DNA of 64,000 bases from assembly GCA_964535575.1 (NCBI GenBank), contig CAZHTC010000001.1, positions 558,001-622,000 on the forward strand, written 5' to 3'. This DNA is from JAGPCK01 sp964535575 (GTDB lineage Bacteria; Bacteroidota; Bacteroidia; UKL13-3). Shown here in pieces: positions 16,153 to 24,374 of this stretch; within the stretch, counting starts at the first letter, position 1, and every line of letters begins with the position of its first letter. Below the pieces are notes generated by a model that was given only the letters and a program-made list of their open reading frames with translations, searched no databases and had not been told where the DNA came from. The position numbers and the translations under genes were made by a program.

Positions 16153-17034
16153 GGTACGAGCTACACCCCGAAGAGGTCGGGGCAAGAGCTTGCACCAGCG
16201 GGGGGGGATTTACATTTTTAAAGCCGCGTGTGTCGTTAAAATTGTACCCATATCCATACTACCATAATAAAACAATCGGTAACATGCCTTTATCTCCACA
16301 ATAGTCTGCTGCACTCAAGTATTTCCAATGATATGATTCGGCAACGAAACCCGCTTCAACAGGATTATTATGAATGTAGGTTACCTTTTGCTCCATTACA
16401 TCATTGCTCCAAAGCTCTATCGGCTTATTATGATGTTGCCAAAACTGTTTTGACTTTACATTGCTGCTTTGAGCTCCTGCCTCTTCAAACATCCGTAACA
16501 ACCAATCCTGTCTGCTTTCCTGACGATTTTCCAGAATGGCCTTCATAATTTTTTTGGATGTAAATTCTTTAAATCGTCCCAGAACCTGAGTAGGATTGCT
16601 ATTCTTCGCACTGAATATTAAATGCAGGTGACTTGGCATAATACACCAGCAATATAATTCCATCCCCAGGTTTGAAATGCAATACTGCAAACTTTGCAGT
16701 ACCTCATCGCAATATTCCTTTCTGGTAAATACATCAGCCCATTTAACGACAGCAAAACTCACAAAATAAATCCCCTCTTTGTTATGAAACTTATATTTTC
16801 TGCTCATGCCTGCATAAAGGTAACTATAAACTCACAAAATTAAAATAGGTAGGAATGTATCGTATAACATAGACACACGCGGCACGCGTGCGCCAGCGAG
16901 GGATACTTTACTTAATATTTCTCTAAATAAACTGAATCGTATTAATCAAGCAAGCCCTTAGGTATTGGGGCTTTCCAATAATCCCTGCTGGCGCGAGCTC
17001 TTGCCCCGACCTCTTCTGGGTGTAGCTCGTGCCT
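16153..17034. mobile_element. RAYT transposase unit with nested inverted repeats
   Basis: The RAYT gene is bracketed by two long inverted repeats. The left copy is at 16153-16205 (ACGAGCTACACCCCGAAGAG and on) and its inverted partner at 16983-17034, with about 45 of 52 positions matching by eye. Each arm can fold on itself (CCCCGA..TCGGGG inside AGCT..AGCT). Inside them lies a second, perfect 12-base inverted pair, GCCGCGTGTGTC at 16223-16234 and its complement at 16872-16883. A GCGCCAGCGAGGG next to the right inner repeat echoes the outer repeat end. No flanking target duplication was found. Confidence 0.7.
16259..16807 (-). CDS. REP-associated tyrosine transposase (RAYT, Y1/HUH family)
   Basis: A 182-residue IS200-like transposase of the domesticated RAYT branch. 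The HUH metal site is in MPSHLHLIF (about 59-67) and the catalytic Tyr is expected in VTYIHNNPVEAGF (about 142-154), a motif seen in nearly all RAYTs; the C-terminal WKYLSAADY region is also typical. RAYTs cut single-stranded DNA next to REP palindromes and are thought to spread them. The gene is intact and lies alone between comM and the META-domain gene inside nested inverted repeats. ATG at 16807 is the only reasonable start. Confidence 0.9.
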   Translation of the reverse strand: MSRKYKFHNKEGIYFVSFAVVKWADVFTRKEYCDEVLQSLQYCISNLGMELYCWCIMPSHLHLIFSAKNSNPTQVLGRFKEFTSKKIMKAILENRQESRQDWLLRMFEEAGAQSSNVKSKQFWQHHNKPIELWSNDVMEQKVTYIHNNPVEAGFVAESYHWKYLSAADYCGDKGMLPIVLLW

Positions 17035-17142
17035 TTATCAATCTGCCACACCAAAATGAAATTACCTGCTCCCATAAAACAAAAATAACAAACTTATTGG
17101 TAAAGAGTGTGCGGTAAAACCCTGAAAGGCCAAGCGGCAATA
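16808..17142. other. Intergenic stretch holding the right-hand repeats of the RAYT unit
   Basis: No gene is seen here. It contains the inner 12-base repeat (16872-16883), the short echo GCGTGCGCCAGCGAGGG beside it, and the right outer repeat (16983-17034). The remainder up to the promoter of the META-domain gene shows no clear structure. Confidence 0.6.
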
Positions 17143-17174
17143 TTTGGCACGGGTGCATAAGATTCGTATATTTG
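17143..17174 (+). promoter_or_regulatory. Promoter of the META-domain lipoprotein gene
   Basis: TTTG at 17143-17146 and TATATTTG at 17167-17174 match both elements of the Bacteroidota promoter (TTTG, 20 bases, TAnnTTTG). The ATG begins only three bases after the -7 box, so the transcript would start at or within the first codon: a leaderless or nearly leaderless mRNA. Confidence 0.65.
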
Positions 17175-17177
17175 CCT

Positions 17178-17585
17178 ATGCGATTTTTATCTTTCGTTTT
17201 GTTAGCATCCATTTTATCGGCCGGGTGCAAAACCACTACTCCCGCAGGCGGAAAAACAGATGCTAAAACCTGGGTGGTAACCCTTATGGAAAAACAGGCC
17301 AATCCCACTACTGCTGACGGGAGCAAACTCACCCTGAAGCTAAACGATGACCATATTGTAACAGGATTTGACGGCTGCAATGAGTTTACCGGAAAATTCA
17401 GTACCGATAAAAGCACCATTACCTTCAGTGGTTTTCTATCTACCCAAAAAGCCTGCCCCGATAACAAAATTTCTGCCCGATACATGGATTTACTTACCCG
17501 CTGCAACGGATACAGCATTACCCCATCAAAACTTTTTTTATTCATCAATAAAAAAGCCGTGCTTGAATTTAGCGCGCAAAATTGA
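17178..17585 (+). CDS. META-domain (HslJ-like) lipoprotein
   Basis: A 135-residue lipoprotein from ATG 17178 (a TTG two codons earlier is possible, but overlaps the promoter). Lipobox LSAGC puts the lipidated Cys at about 17. The mature part is one META domain: LTLKLNDDHIVTGFDGCNEF, then FTGKFSTDKSTITFSGF and a paired Cys in QKACPD, ending FINKKAVLEF. META/HslJ domains are linked to novobiocin resistance and heat shock in E. coli and to secreted factors elsewhere; the activity is unknown. The next lipoprotein starts two bases after the stop, so the two form an operon. Confidence 0.85.
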   Translation: MRFLSFVLLASILSAGCKTTTPAGGKTDAKTWVVTLMEKQANPTTADGSKLTLKLNDDHIVTGFDGCNEFTGKFSTDKSTITFSGFLSTQKACPDNKISARYMDLLTRCNGYSITPSKLFLFINKKAVLEFSAQN

Positions 17586-17587
17586 GT

Positions 17588-18145
17588 ATGAAGTTTTTCT
17601 CTTTTGCTATCGTCTCCGTTTTGTTGATTTCCTGCGGACCCGGGGAACCCAAATCCTTACATACCACTCCTGATTTTGATCCGCTTATTTCGCCCGTGAA
17701 AGAATATGTGCAGCAACTGGAGTCGGCAGGAGATTTAAAAAGCCGGGTTGTTTCGCTTTCAGAAAGTACCACTACCGGAACGTACACCGGTTATTTTAAA
17801 AACGGGCAGTTAGTAAAGTTTGTGGCTGATGGCATAAAAACCGATGGAAAAAAATACTGGACCTTTTACCTGCAAAATAACCAGTTGGTATTGGCCCATA
17901 TCAAAGAAACATCTAAAAACTGCCACGGAAACAAATTTTGCGCCTGGGAAATAAAAAATTATTTTCTGAACGGGCACCTGATCAAATCGCTCAAAAGAGG
18001 AGATGCATTTATGAGTGAAAAAGAGGCCAACGTAGAAGAAAAAAAATTTGTGCAGAACATGGATGAGGATATGTTGCAGATGGACACTACCCAGCAGCAA
18101 TACGCGGCTTACGTAGCCGGCTTATTTAATCAGGCAAAAAAATAG
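17588..18145 (+). CDS. Hypothetical lipoprotein
   Basis: A 185-residue lipoprotein from ATG 17588 with lipobox LISCGPGE (Cys about 16). The mature protein has a single MORN-like beta segment (GTYTGYFKNGQLVKFVADG) and a later similar one (EIKNYFLNGHLIKSLKRG), with a charged helix near the C-terminus. No known family could be assigned. It is two bases downstream of the META-domain lipoprotein, and the pair is probably cotranscribed. Envelope location is certain enough; function is not. Confidence 0.7.
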   Translation: MKFFSFAIVSVLLISCGPGEPKSLHTTPDFDPLISPVKEYVQQLESAGDLKSRVVSLSESTTTGTYTGYFKNGQLVKFVADGIKTDGKKYWTFYLQNNQLVLAHIKETSKNCHGNKFCAWEIKNYFLNGHLIKSLKRGDAFMSEKEANVEEKKFVQNMDEDMLQMDTTQQQYAAYVAGLFNQAKK

Positions 18146-18177
18146 GCGGCTTCAGATAAGATTTTATCTTTGCAGCC

Positions 18178-19344
18178 ATGTCGGTTAATATCCCCTCTCC
18201 TTTTACCATCGGAATTATAGGTGGCGGCCAGCTGGGCCGAATGTTTATTGAAAACGCACTGAAAATGAATGTGCGTTGTGCAGTGCTGGAAAACGATGAC
18301 CAATGTCCGGCCAAATTGGTGGCCCACGGGTTTATTAAAGGCTCGCTGATGGACGAGCAGGCTATTCATCAACTGGCAGCCATCAGTGATGTACTTACCT
18401 ACGAAATTGAGCATGTGAATACCGATGCCCTCCTTAAACTGGAAGCCGAGGGCAAAACCATTATTCCCTCTCCAAAAATTTTACAGATTATTCAGGACAA
18501 AGGATTGCAGAAACAATTTTACCTCAACAACGGTATTCCCACAGCCGATTTCAGGATTGTGAAAAACACCAATGAGTGGGTATATGCAGCCGAAAGCATG
18601 GGAGCCAAAAAATTTGCAGCCAAACTTTGCAAAGGCGGTTATGATGGAAAAGGTGTGGCACTGCTTACCACCGAACAAATAAAAACAGACCCCTCATCCA
18701 TTCCTTTTTCCGGAGAAACGGTGATTGAAACTTTTGTGGATTGTACCAAGGAGCTCTCGGTTATAGTGGCCAGAGGCATAAACGGAGAAACGGTAAGTTT
18801 TCCGGTGGTGGAGATGGAATTTGATCCGGTGGCCAATCTGGTGACTTACCTGTTTAGTCCGGCCGAAATAGACCTGCACACCGAAGAAGAGGCGCAACAG
18901 GTGGCTATCGATGCGGTGACCAAACTAAACGGTTTCGGGTTGTTTGCGGTAGAAATGATGTTGGATAAGCAGGGCAAAATTTTGGTGAATGAAATTGCTC
19001 CAAGGCCCCACAATTCGGGTCATCATACCATTGAAGGCAATTACTCTTCGCAATATGACCAGTTGCTGCGTGTACTGCTTGGTTTGCCATTAGGCAGTGT
19101 GGATATTATTCGCCCGGCAGCCATGATTAACCTGCTTGGAGGAGAAGGTTTTTCGGGTACGTACAAACTGGATGGCATTGATAAGATTTTGCAACAACCC
19201 GGAGTATATGTTCACCTGTATGAGAAAAAAGAAAGCCGGCCTATGCGAAAGCTGGGGCATATCACCGTACTGGCCGATACCGTGAAGGATGTAAAGGAAA
19301 AAGCTACCTTTGTACGCAACACCGTAAAAATTACCGCTGCATGA
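18178..19344 (+). CDS. purK: N5-carboxyaminoimidazole ribonucleotide synthase
   Basis: A 388-residue ATP-grasp enzyme that converts AIR, bicarbonate and ATP to N5-CAIR in purine synthesis. The N-terminal PreATP-grasp domain begins IGIIGGGQLGRMFIENA; the ATP-grasp part has AKLCKGGYDGKGVALL and the metal-binding VNEIAPRPHNSGHHTIEG, a PurK hallmark. A TATCTTTG -7 element at 18165-18172 stands five bases before the ATG, suggesting a very short or absent leader. purE overlaps the end by 4 bases, so PurK and PurE are coupled. Confidence 0.96.
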   Translation: MSVNIPSPFTIGIIGGGQLGRMFIENALKMNVRCAVLENDDQCPAKLVAHGFIKGSLMDEQAIHQLAAISDVLTYEIEHVNTDALLKLEAEGKTIIPSPKILQIIQDKGLQKQFYLNNGIPTADFRIVKNTNEWVYAAESMGAKKFAAKLCKGGYDGKGVALLTTEQIKTDPSSIPFSGETVIETFVDCTKELSVIVARGINGETVSFPVVEMEFDPVANLVTYLFSPAEIDLHTEEEAQQVAIDAVTKLNGFGLFAVEMMLDKQGKILVNEIAPRPHNSGHHTIEGNYSSQYDQLLRVLLGLPLGSVDIIRPAAMINLLGGEGFSGTYKLDGIDKILQQPGVYVHLYEKKESRPMRKLGHITVLADTVKDVKEKATFVRNTVKITAA

Positions 19345-19862
19345 AACCACAAATTGCCATCATCATGGGCTCCGACAGTGACCTTCCTGTTATGCAGGAA
19401 GCAGCCAAAATACTTGACGAGTTTAAAGTTAGCTATGAAATGACCGTAGTGTCGGCCCATCGAACACCACAGCGTATGTACGATTTTGCTAAACATGCAC
19501 CTAAAAACGGCATTAAGGTAATTATTGCCGGAGCCGGAGGTTCGGCCCATTTGCCGGGTATGGTGGCAGCACTCACCCATTTGCCCGTGATTGGTGTTCC
19601 GGTACAAAGCAAAGCCATGTCGGGTATCGATTCATTGTACAGCATTGTACAAATGCCTCCGGGTGTACCGGTAGCAACGGTGGCTATTAACGGAGCAAAA
19701 AATGCCGGATTGCTTGCTTTGCAGATTTTATCGACCGCTGATAAAAAAATAGAAAAAGCCCTGATAAAATACAAAGAAGACATGGAAGCGGAAGTATTGA
19801 AAAAAGCGACACAGGTAGAACAGATTGCTGCTAAAAACGCTTCTATCGGGTTTAAACTGTAG
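19341..19862 (+). CDS. purE: N5-CAIR mutase
   Basis: A 173-residue class I PurE that moves the carboxyl group of N5-CAIR to give CAIR. IIMGSDSDLPVMQEA at the N-terminus binds the phosphate, SAHRTPQRMYDFA holds the catalytic His, and AGAGGSAHLPGMVAALT follows. It overlaps purK by ATGA and is convergent with the metzincin-like gene, 3 bases apart. The tail is slightly longer than in E. coli (a Lys-rich helix). Confidence 0.96.
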   Translation: MKPQIAIIMGSDSDLPVMQEAAKILDEFKVSYEMTVVSAHRTPQRMYDFAKHAPKNGIKVIIAGAGGSAHLPGMVAALTHLPVIGVPVQSKAMSGIDSLYSIVQMPPGVPVATVAINGAKNAGLLALQILSTADKKIEKALIKYKEDMEAEVLKKATQVEQIAAKNASIGFKL

Positions 19863-19865
19863 GCC

Positions 19866-21743
19866 TCATTTATAAATCACAACTGCCCCTTTAGCTTTAA
19901 TGATACGGCTGTTATCGCCAATAATGCGTGAGCCGTTTTTTACCAATAGTTTTGCGCCTTCTTTTAAATAAATTTTTGCGTTCCCTTCCAGCACAAGCGT
20001 ACTGTGTTCATCCAATACCAGAAGCGCATTTTTTTCAACAGTGATGGAGCCGGTTCCTTTTACCATTAGCAGGGTGGCAGGGCGCGGTTTATACAGGCGG
20101 TTAAAATTTACCGATTGATTCAGCAAAAGTTCTTTACCCTTGTTTATCGTTAAATGATCATGCAGCAAAATACTTCCTGTCCAGCGCACATTGCGATCGA
20201 TATGAAAATAATGATACCTGATTTGTACCGTTACGCAGTCCTTTTCCATTTGCAGCACGCGAATGCTAATACCATTGACTACGGTAGTAAGCGAACGCAG
20301 CCTTACCCCGTTGGATGCCGTAGAGGGGTTGGTGGCCAAACTGAATTCGCTACGGCCTTTTTCGGTGGTAAACCCGTCTTTCCCGTCACCGTTGCAACGA
20401 ATGATATGCTCTTCTCCTTCTATAGCAAAAGCGAGGGCTCTCTGTAAATTTTCCTGAGTGAGTATGGTATCGTTACGATGATCGTACTTAAGCATGCGTA
20501 AATCATCATGATCTCCAAATCCAAGAAAAGGATTTTCGTCCACACGTTTTACCATAGGTTGTTTGCCGCAGCATGGTTCCCACGACTCCACGCTGTCGGA
20601 TACCACAAAATCCCAACGGCCATCAGCTTCTTCCATATCAAGATGATTTTCGGGCTGCCCGCTTTGGTGTAAAATGTATAAAGCATCGACAGTTCCGTCA
20701 ACCGCATCAAACCGGGCCGTGTTGTTATGGTATTCCAATAAAAAATATTCGTCATTTACATAAGGAAGTTTAATGCGTGCCGCTTCACCGGTGGTTATAA
20801 AATCATGCAACACCACGGTGGTATCACCTGCCGTACGGGCATCGGCATCCACCAAAAAACGTGACCAACCAAGCTTTTGTCTGTCCCACGAGTTCACACA
20901 AATGCTGCTGCTGCCGTGAGCCGCTGCTAATCCCCAAGCTCCGTGATTGGTGTAATCGGGACCGTAAAAACCGTTTAATCCGGCATAATGGTCTAATGTG
21001 AAATAATGCGCCAGTTCATGTTTGAGTAACCTGAAATGCCTTGGAAAAAACTCGGCCCCGGAGTTGGAAATTAACCCCGAGCCCATAGAACCACCTTTTA
21101 TCACCAAATGATCGTTGATATAATAATCCTTACACAATAATGCAGCAATACCTCCTCCCGAACCTGTCCAGTTGTACCCGAAGTGCGTAGGATCGTCTCT
21201 GAAAATGATGATGATATTTTCAATTACCCCGTCAGGTTGTTTGCGCCACATTCCGTTTACCTTGCTCCATCGGTCAAGCGCTCCCCAGTTTATGAGTCCC
21301 GATTTGTTTACCTGGTCGAGTGCCTCGTACACCATAGCTCCCAACTGCCCGTTGTTGTTATAGTACTCCATATCGTGCTCAGGCTGTACTACCTCGGGAT
21401 ACGTTTGCCCTATAAAGGTTAATCTTCCCATAGAAGCTTCATGTAAATATCCTGTAAGGCTACTGTCGGGGTCCATTGAAGTGAGATCCGGGGCCACTGT
21501 TTTTTTTGCAAACGAAGGCAACTGTTTTGTGCCATGAGGCCAGCTGTCGGAATGAAGGGCTGCTTTAGGATAATTAACAAAAATCACCAGCGACCAAACC
21601 GTATCAAATGCAGGCAAGTAATATCCCATGGATGAGTCGACCGAAACATAGGTTTGCAGGTTCTGATGAAAACGAACGGATTGAGCAGTTGCGGTTGGCA
21701 GCACCAGAGCAGTGCAAAAACAAAGGAATAAATATTTTTTCAC
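19866..21743 (-). CDS. Secreted M6-like metzincin metalloprotease, putative
   Basis: About 625 residues from GTG 21743, which gives a clean signal peptide (KKYLFLCFC..TATAQ); a longer reading to 21779 adds 12 residues before it and is less likely. The zinc site is HELAHYFTLDH, His 242, His 246 and His 252, an HExxHxxxxxH arrangement with Phe where metzincins usually have Gly. The surroundings (MGSGLISNSGAEFFPRHF before, GPDYTNHGAWGLAAAHG after) resemble M6 family proteins. A beta-rich domain follows, and the last ~80 residues are short V-rich repeats such as LLVLDEHSTLVLEGNAKIY. No type IX sorting domain was seen. Confidence 0.65.
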   Translation of the reverse strand: MKKYLFLCFCTALVLPTATAQSVRFHQNLQTYVSVDSSMGYYLPAFDTVWSLVIFVNYPKAALHSDSWPHGTKQLPSFAKKTVAPDLTSMDPDSSLTGYLHEASMGRLTFIGQTYPEVVQPEHDMEYYNNNGQLGAMVYEALDQVNKSGLINWGALDRWSKVNGMWRKQPDGVIENIIIIFRDDPTHFGYNWTGSGGGIAALLCKDYYINDHLVIKGGSMGSGLISNSGAEFFPRHFRLLKHELAHYFTLDHYAGLNGFYGPDYTNHGAWGLAAAHGSSSICVNSWDRQKLGWSRFLVDADARTAGDTTVVLHDFITTGEAARIKLPYVNDEYFLLEYHNNTARFDAVDGTVDALYILHQSGQPENHLDMEEADGRWDFVVSDSVESWEPCCGKQPMVKRVDENPFLGFGDHDDLRMLKYDHRNDTILTQENLQRALAFAIEGEEHIIRCNGDGKDGFTTEKGRSEFSLATNPSTASNGVRLRSLTTVVNGISIRVLQMEKDCVTVQIRYHYFHIDRNVRWTGSILLHDHLTINKGKELLLNQSVNFNRLYKPRPATLLMVKGTGSITVEKNALLVLDEHSTLVLEGNAKIYLKEGAKLLVKNGSRIIGDNSRIIKAKGAVVIYK

Positions 21744-21942
21744 TTGAATGTTTCTTAAACCAGGGTTGTGGTTGTACAATTCGTATGCCGCAAGTTACTT
21801 CAAAACATTTCACGTTGAGATTACGAACCAAAGGCTCACAAATACCTGTATGTGGTGTGATTAACAACTTGCTGATGGTTTCCCGTTGAATTAATTTTCT
21901 AAAGCAGTGGGTTTACCTATTTTTGTCCATCAAATTTTTAGC

Positions 21943-23469
21943 ATGAAAGAGGTATTACAACGGCTTGGTATTTCAGCATTGAACAGCGGTACATGTACCG
22001 GACAAACGTGGACAGCCAAAGGCAATTCGGTTCTCAACAGTTTTTCGCCCGTAACAGGAGAAAAAATAGCTTCCGTTTCCATTACAACCCCCGAAGAATT
22101 AGAACAGGTAATTAAGTCGGCTCAAAATGCCTTTGAAATCTGGAAACAGATGCCTGCTCCCAAACGCGGAGAAATTATCAGGCAGTATGGAAATAAACTT
22201 CGGGCACACAAAGAGGACTTAGGGAAACTCGTTTCGTGGGAAATGGGCAAAATATATCAGGAAGGCCTGGGCGAAGTGCAGGAGATGATTGATATCTGTG
22301 ATTTTGCTGTTGGCCTTTCGAGACAATTATACGGATTAACCATGCATTCGGAACGCCCTGAGCACCGTATGTACGAACAATGGCATCCGCTGGGAATTGT
22401 GGGCATCATCTCTGCCTTTAATTTCCCGGTTGCCGTGTGGAGCTGGAATGCCATGATTGCCGCAGTGTGTGGTGACGTGAGCATTTGGAAACCATCGGAA
22501 AAAACTCCCTTGTGCAGTGTTGCCTGCCATCAATTGCTGATGGATGTATTAAAAGAAAACAATGTTCCTGAAGGCGTATTTTGTCTGGTAAACGGTGATT
22601 ACCGTATAGGTGAACTGATGACCCGTGATGAACGCATTCCCCTTATCTCTGCCACCGGGTCGGTGCGCATGGGCAAGCTGGTAGGCGCAGCCGTGGGTGC
22701 ACGCTTAGGGCGCTCGCTGCTGGAACTGGGCGGAAATAATGCCATCATTATTTCTGATAAAGCCGATTTGGATATGGCTCTTCGCGCAGTGTTGTTTGGA
22801 GCCGCAGGCACCTGTGGGCAGCGTTGCACCACTACGCGCAGACTTATCATTCAGGAACAGGTATATGATGCGTTTGTACAGAAACTTCTTAAAGCATATC
22901 CTCAGATAAAAATAGGAAGTCCGGTAGAGGAAGGAACCCTGGTGGGGCCGCTTATTGATAAAGATGCGGTAAAAAACTTTTTACATGCAGTGAGTGAAGT
23001 GCAGCGCGAAGGAGGCAAAATATTGTATGGCGGGACTTTATTATCCGAAGCCCAAAACCCATCGGGTTGCTATGTGGTTCCATGCATTGCTGAAGCACAG
23101 AATCATTTCGACATTGTACAACATGAAACCTTTGCCCCGGTTTTATACCTGATGAAATATAAAACCATTGACGAGGCCATTGCTTTGCAAAACGGAGTAA
23201 AACAAGGGTTGAGTTCTTCCATTTTCACAACCCATATGCAGGAGTCGGAGCGGTTTTTATCAAATCGCGGATCGGATTGCGGAATTGCCAACGTAAACAT
23301 CGGTACTTCGGGAGCCGAAATAGGTGGTGCGTTTGGTGGTGAAAAAGAAACCGGTGGGGGGCGCGAATCAGGTTCCGATTCATGGAAAGCCTATATGCGC
23401 AGGCAAACAAATACCATTAATTACGGAACAAATCTTCCTTTGGCTCAGGGTATCAAATTTGATTTTTAG
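21943..23469 (+). CDS. ALDH7-type aldehyde dehydrogenase (aminoadipic semialdehyde/P6C dehydrogenase-like)
   Basis: A 508-residue NAD-dependent dehydrogenase from ATG 21943 (the open frame extends 12 codons upstream, through a TATTTTTG promoter-like box at 21918-21925). The antiquitin branch is shown by LELGGNNAIIISDKAD with Glu 261, the catalytic Cys 295 in CGQRCTTTRR, NVNIGTSGAEIGGAFGGEK, and a C-terminal RQTNTINYG. Enzymes of this group oxidise alpha-aminoadipate semialdehyde in lysine breakdown. No other lysine-pathway gene is near, so the substrate is by analogy. Confidence 0.9.
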   Translation: MKEVLQRLGISALNSGTCTGQTWTAKGNSVLNSFSPVTGEKIASVSITTPEELEQVIKSAQNAFEIWKQMPAPKRGEIIRQYGNKLRAHKEDLGKLVSWEMGKIYQEGLGEVQEMIDICDFAVGLSRQLYGLTMHSERPEHRMYEQWHPLGIVGIISAFNFPVAVWSWNAMIAAVCGDVSIWKPSEKTPLCSVACHQLLMDVLKENNVPEGVFCLVNGDYRIGELMTRDERIPLISATGSVRMGKLVGAAVGARLGRSLLELGGNNAIIISDKADLDMALRAVLFGAAGTCGQRCTTTRRLIIQEQVYDAFVQKLLKAYPQIKIGSPVEEGTLVGPLIDKDAVKNFLHAVSEVQREGGKILYGGTLLSEAQNPSGCYVVPCIAEAQNHFDIVQHETFAPVLYLMKYKTIDEAIALQNGVKQGLSSSIFTTHMQESERFLSNRGSDCGIANVNIGTSGAEIGGAFGGEKETGGGRESGSDSWKAYMRRQTNTINYGTNLPLAQGIKFDF

Positions 23470-23517
23470 GAAAATGGTACGTAAATTGAATCCTTATTTG
23501 ACCTCAAAGGTGCTGTT

Positions 23518-24318
23518 ATGAAAAAGTTGATAGGATTTTTTGCGATTTGGATGCTTACTGAAGCAGGTGCTTTTGCACAGCAAACCGTGAACCCGGTTGA
23601 TACCCCTGTGCGGGTGGTAAAAAACAACGCATTTACTTTTGGCGAAAAACTCAAATACCGCGTACACTACGGGTTTATGAACGCAGCCATTATTGATTTT
23701 GAAGTGAAACCTGCCCCGTCAACCACTGTAAATAAAAAAACATTTCATATGGTGGCCTATGGCCGTACCATCAGTGCTTTTGACTGGTTTATGAAAGTGC
23801 GTGACAAATACGAAACACATGTGGATCAGGTTAGCCTGTTACCTATTGCGTATTATAAAGATCAGTTGGAAGGAAATTACAGGGACAAAGATTACGCAGT
23901 GTTTAACCACAAAACTCAGGTATGTGTGCACGAAAAAGGAAGAATGAAAATAGAGAAAGATGCGCTTGACCTTATTTCGGCTGTGTATTACTTCCGTACT
24001 TTTGATTTCAGTAAAGCCACTCCCGGGCAAACATATCCCTTCAATATTTACCTCGACAACAAAATGTATTCATTGAGCGTAAAATTTATGGGACGCGAAG
24101 TAGTGGACAGCGATTTAGGTAAACTGCGTTGTATTAAATTACGTCCTCAGTTAATTGTTGACCGCGTGTTTAAAGATGCCGATGATATGACCCTATGGAT
24201 TACCGATGATGCCAATCATATTCCGGTGCGCGTTCAAAGCGAACTTCGGATAGGCTCACTTAAAGTTGACCTTACCGAGCAGAAAGGGTTACGCAGTCCG
24301 CTGGCTCTGGTAAAGTAG
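23518..24318 (+). CDS. DUF3108 domain protein, secreted
   Basis: A 266-residue protein with signal peptide (MKKLIGFFAIW..GAFAQ). The mature part is all beta and matches the DUF3108 family: FTFGEKLKYRVHYGFMNAAI at about 40-59, FDWFMKVRDKYETHVD, the YAVFNHKTQ segment, and DDMTLWITDDANHIPVRVQS near the end. DUF3108 proteins lie in the periplasm or outer membrane, with a fold like lipoprotein carriers; no activity is known. It is 48 bases after the aldehyde dehydrogenase and 56 before the next secreted protein. Confidence 0.85.
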   Translation: MKKLIGFFAIWMLTEAGAFAQQTVNPVDTPVRVVKNNAFTFGEKLKYRVHYGFMNAAIIDFEVKPAPSTTVNKKTFHMVAYGRTISAFDWFMKVRDKYETHVDQVSLLPIAYYKDQLEGNYRDKDYAVFNHKTQVCVHEKGRMKIEKDALDLISAVYYFRTFDFSKATPGQTYPFNIYLDNKMYSLSVKFMGREVVDSDLGKLRCIKLRPQLIVDRVFKDADDMTLWITDDANHIPVRVQSELRIGSLKVDLTEQKGLRSPLALVK

Positions 24319-24374
24319 TTTTTGCAAATACTTACCCCTTAAAGTTTACAGAATAATTAATACCTTTGGCCTGC

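Noticed and set aside
19866..21743. Type IX secretion C-terminal sorting domain on the secreted protease
   Set aside because: The C-terminus lacks the usual PNPxxG and final Lys-rich strand pattern; it shows only short V-rich repeats.
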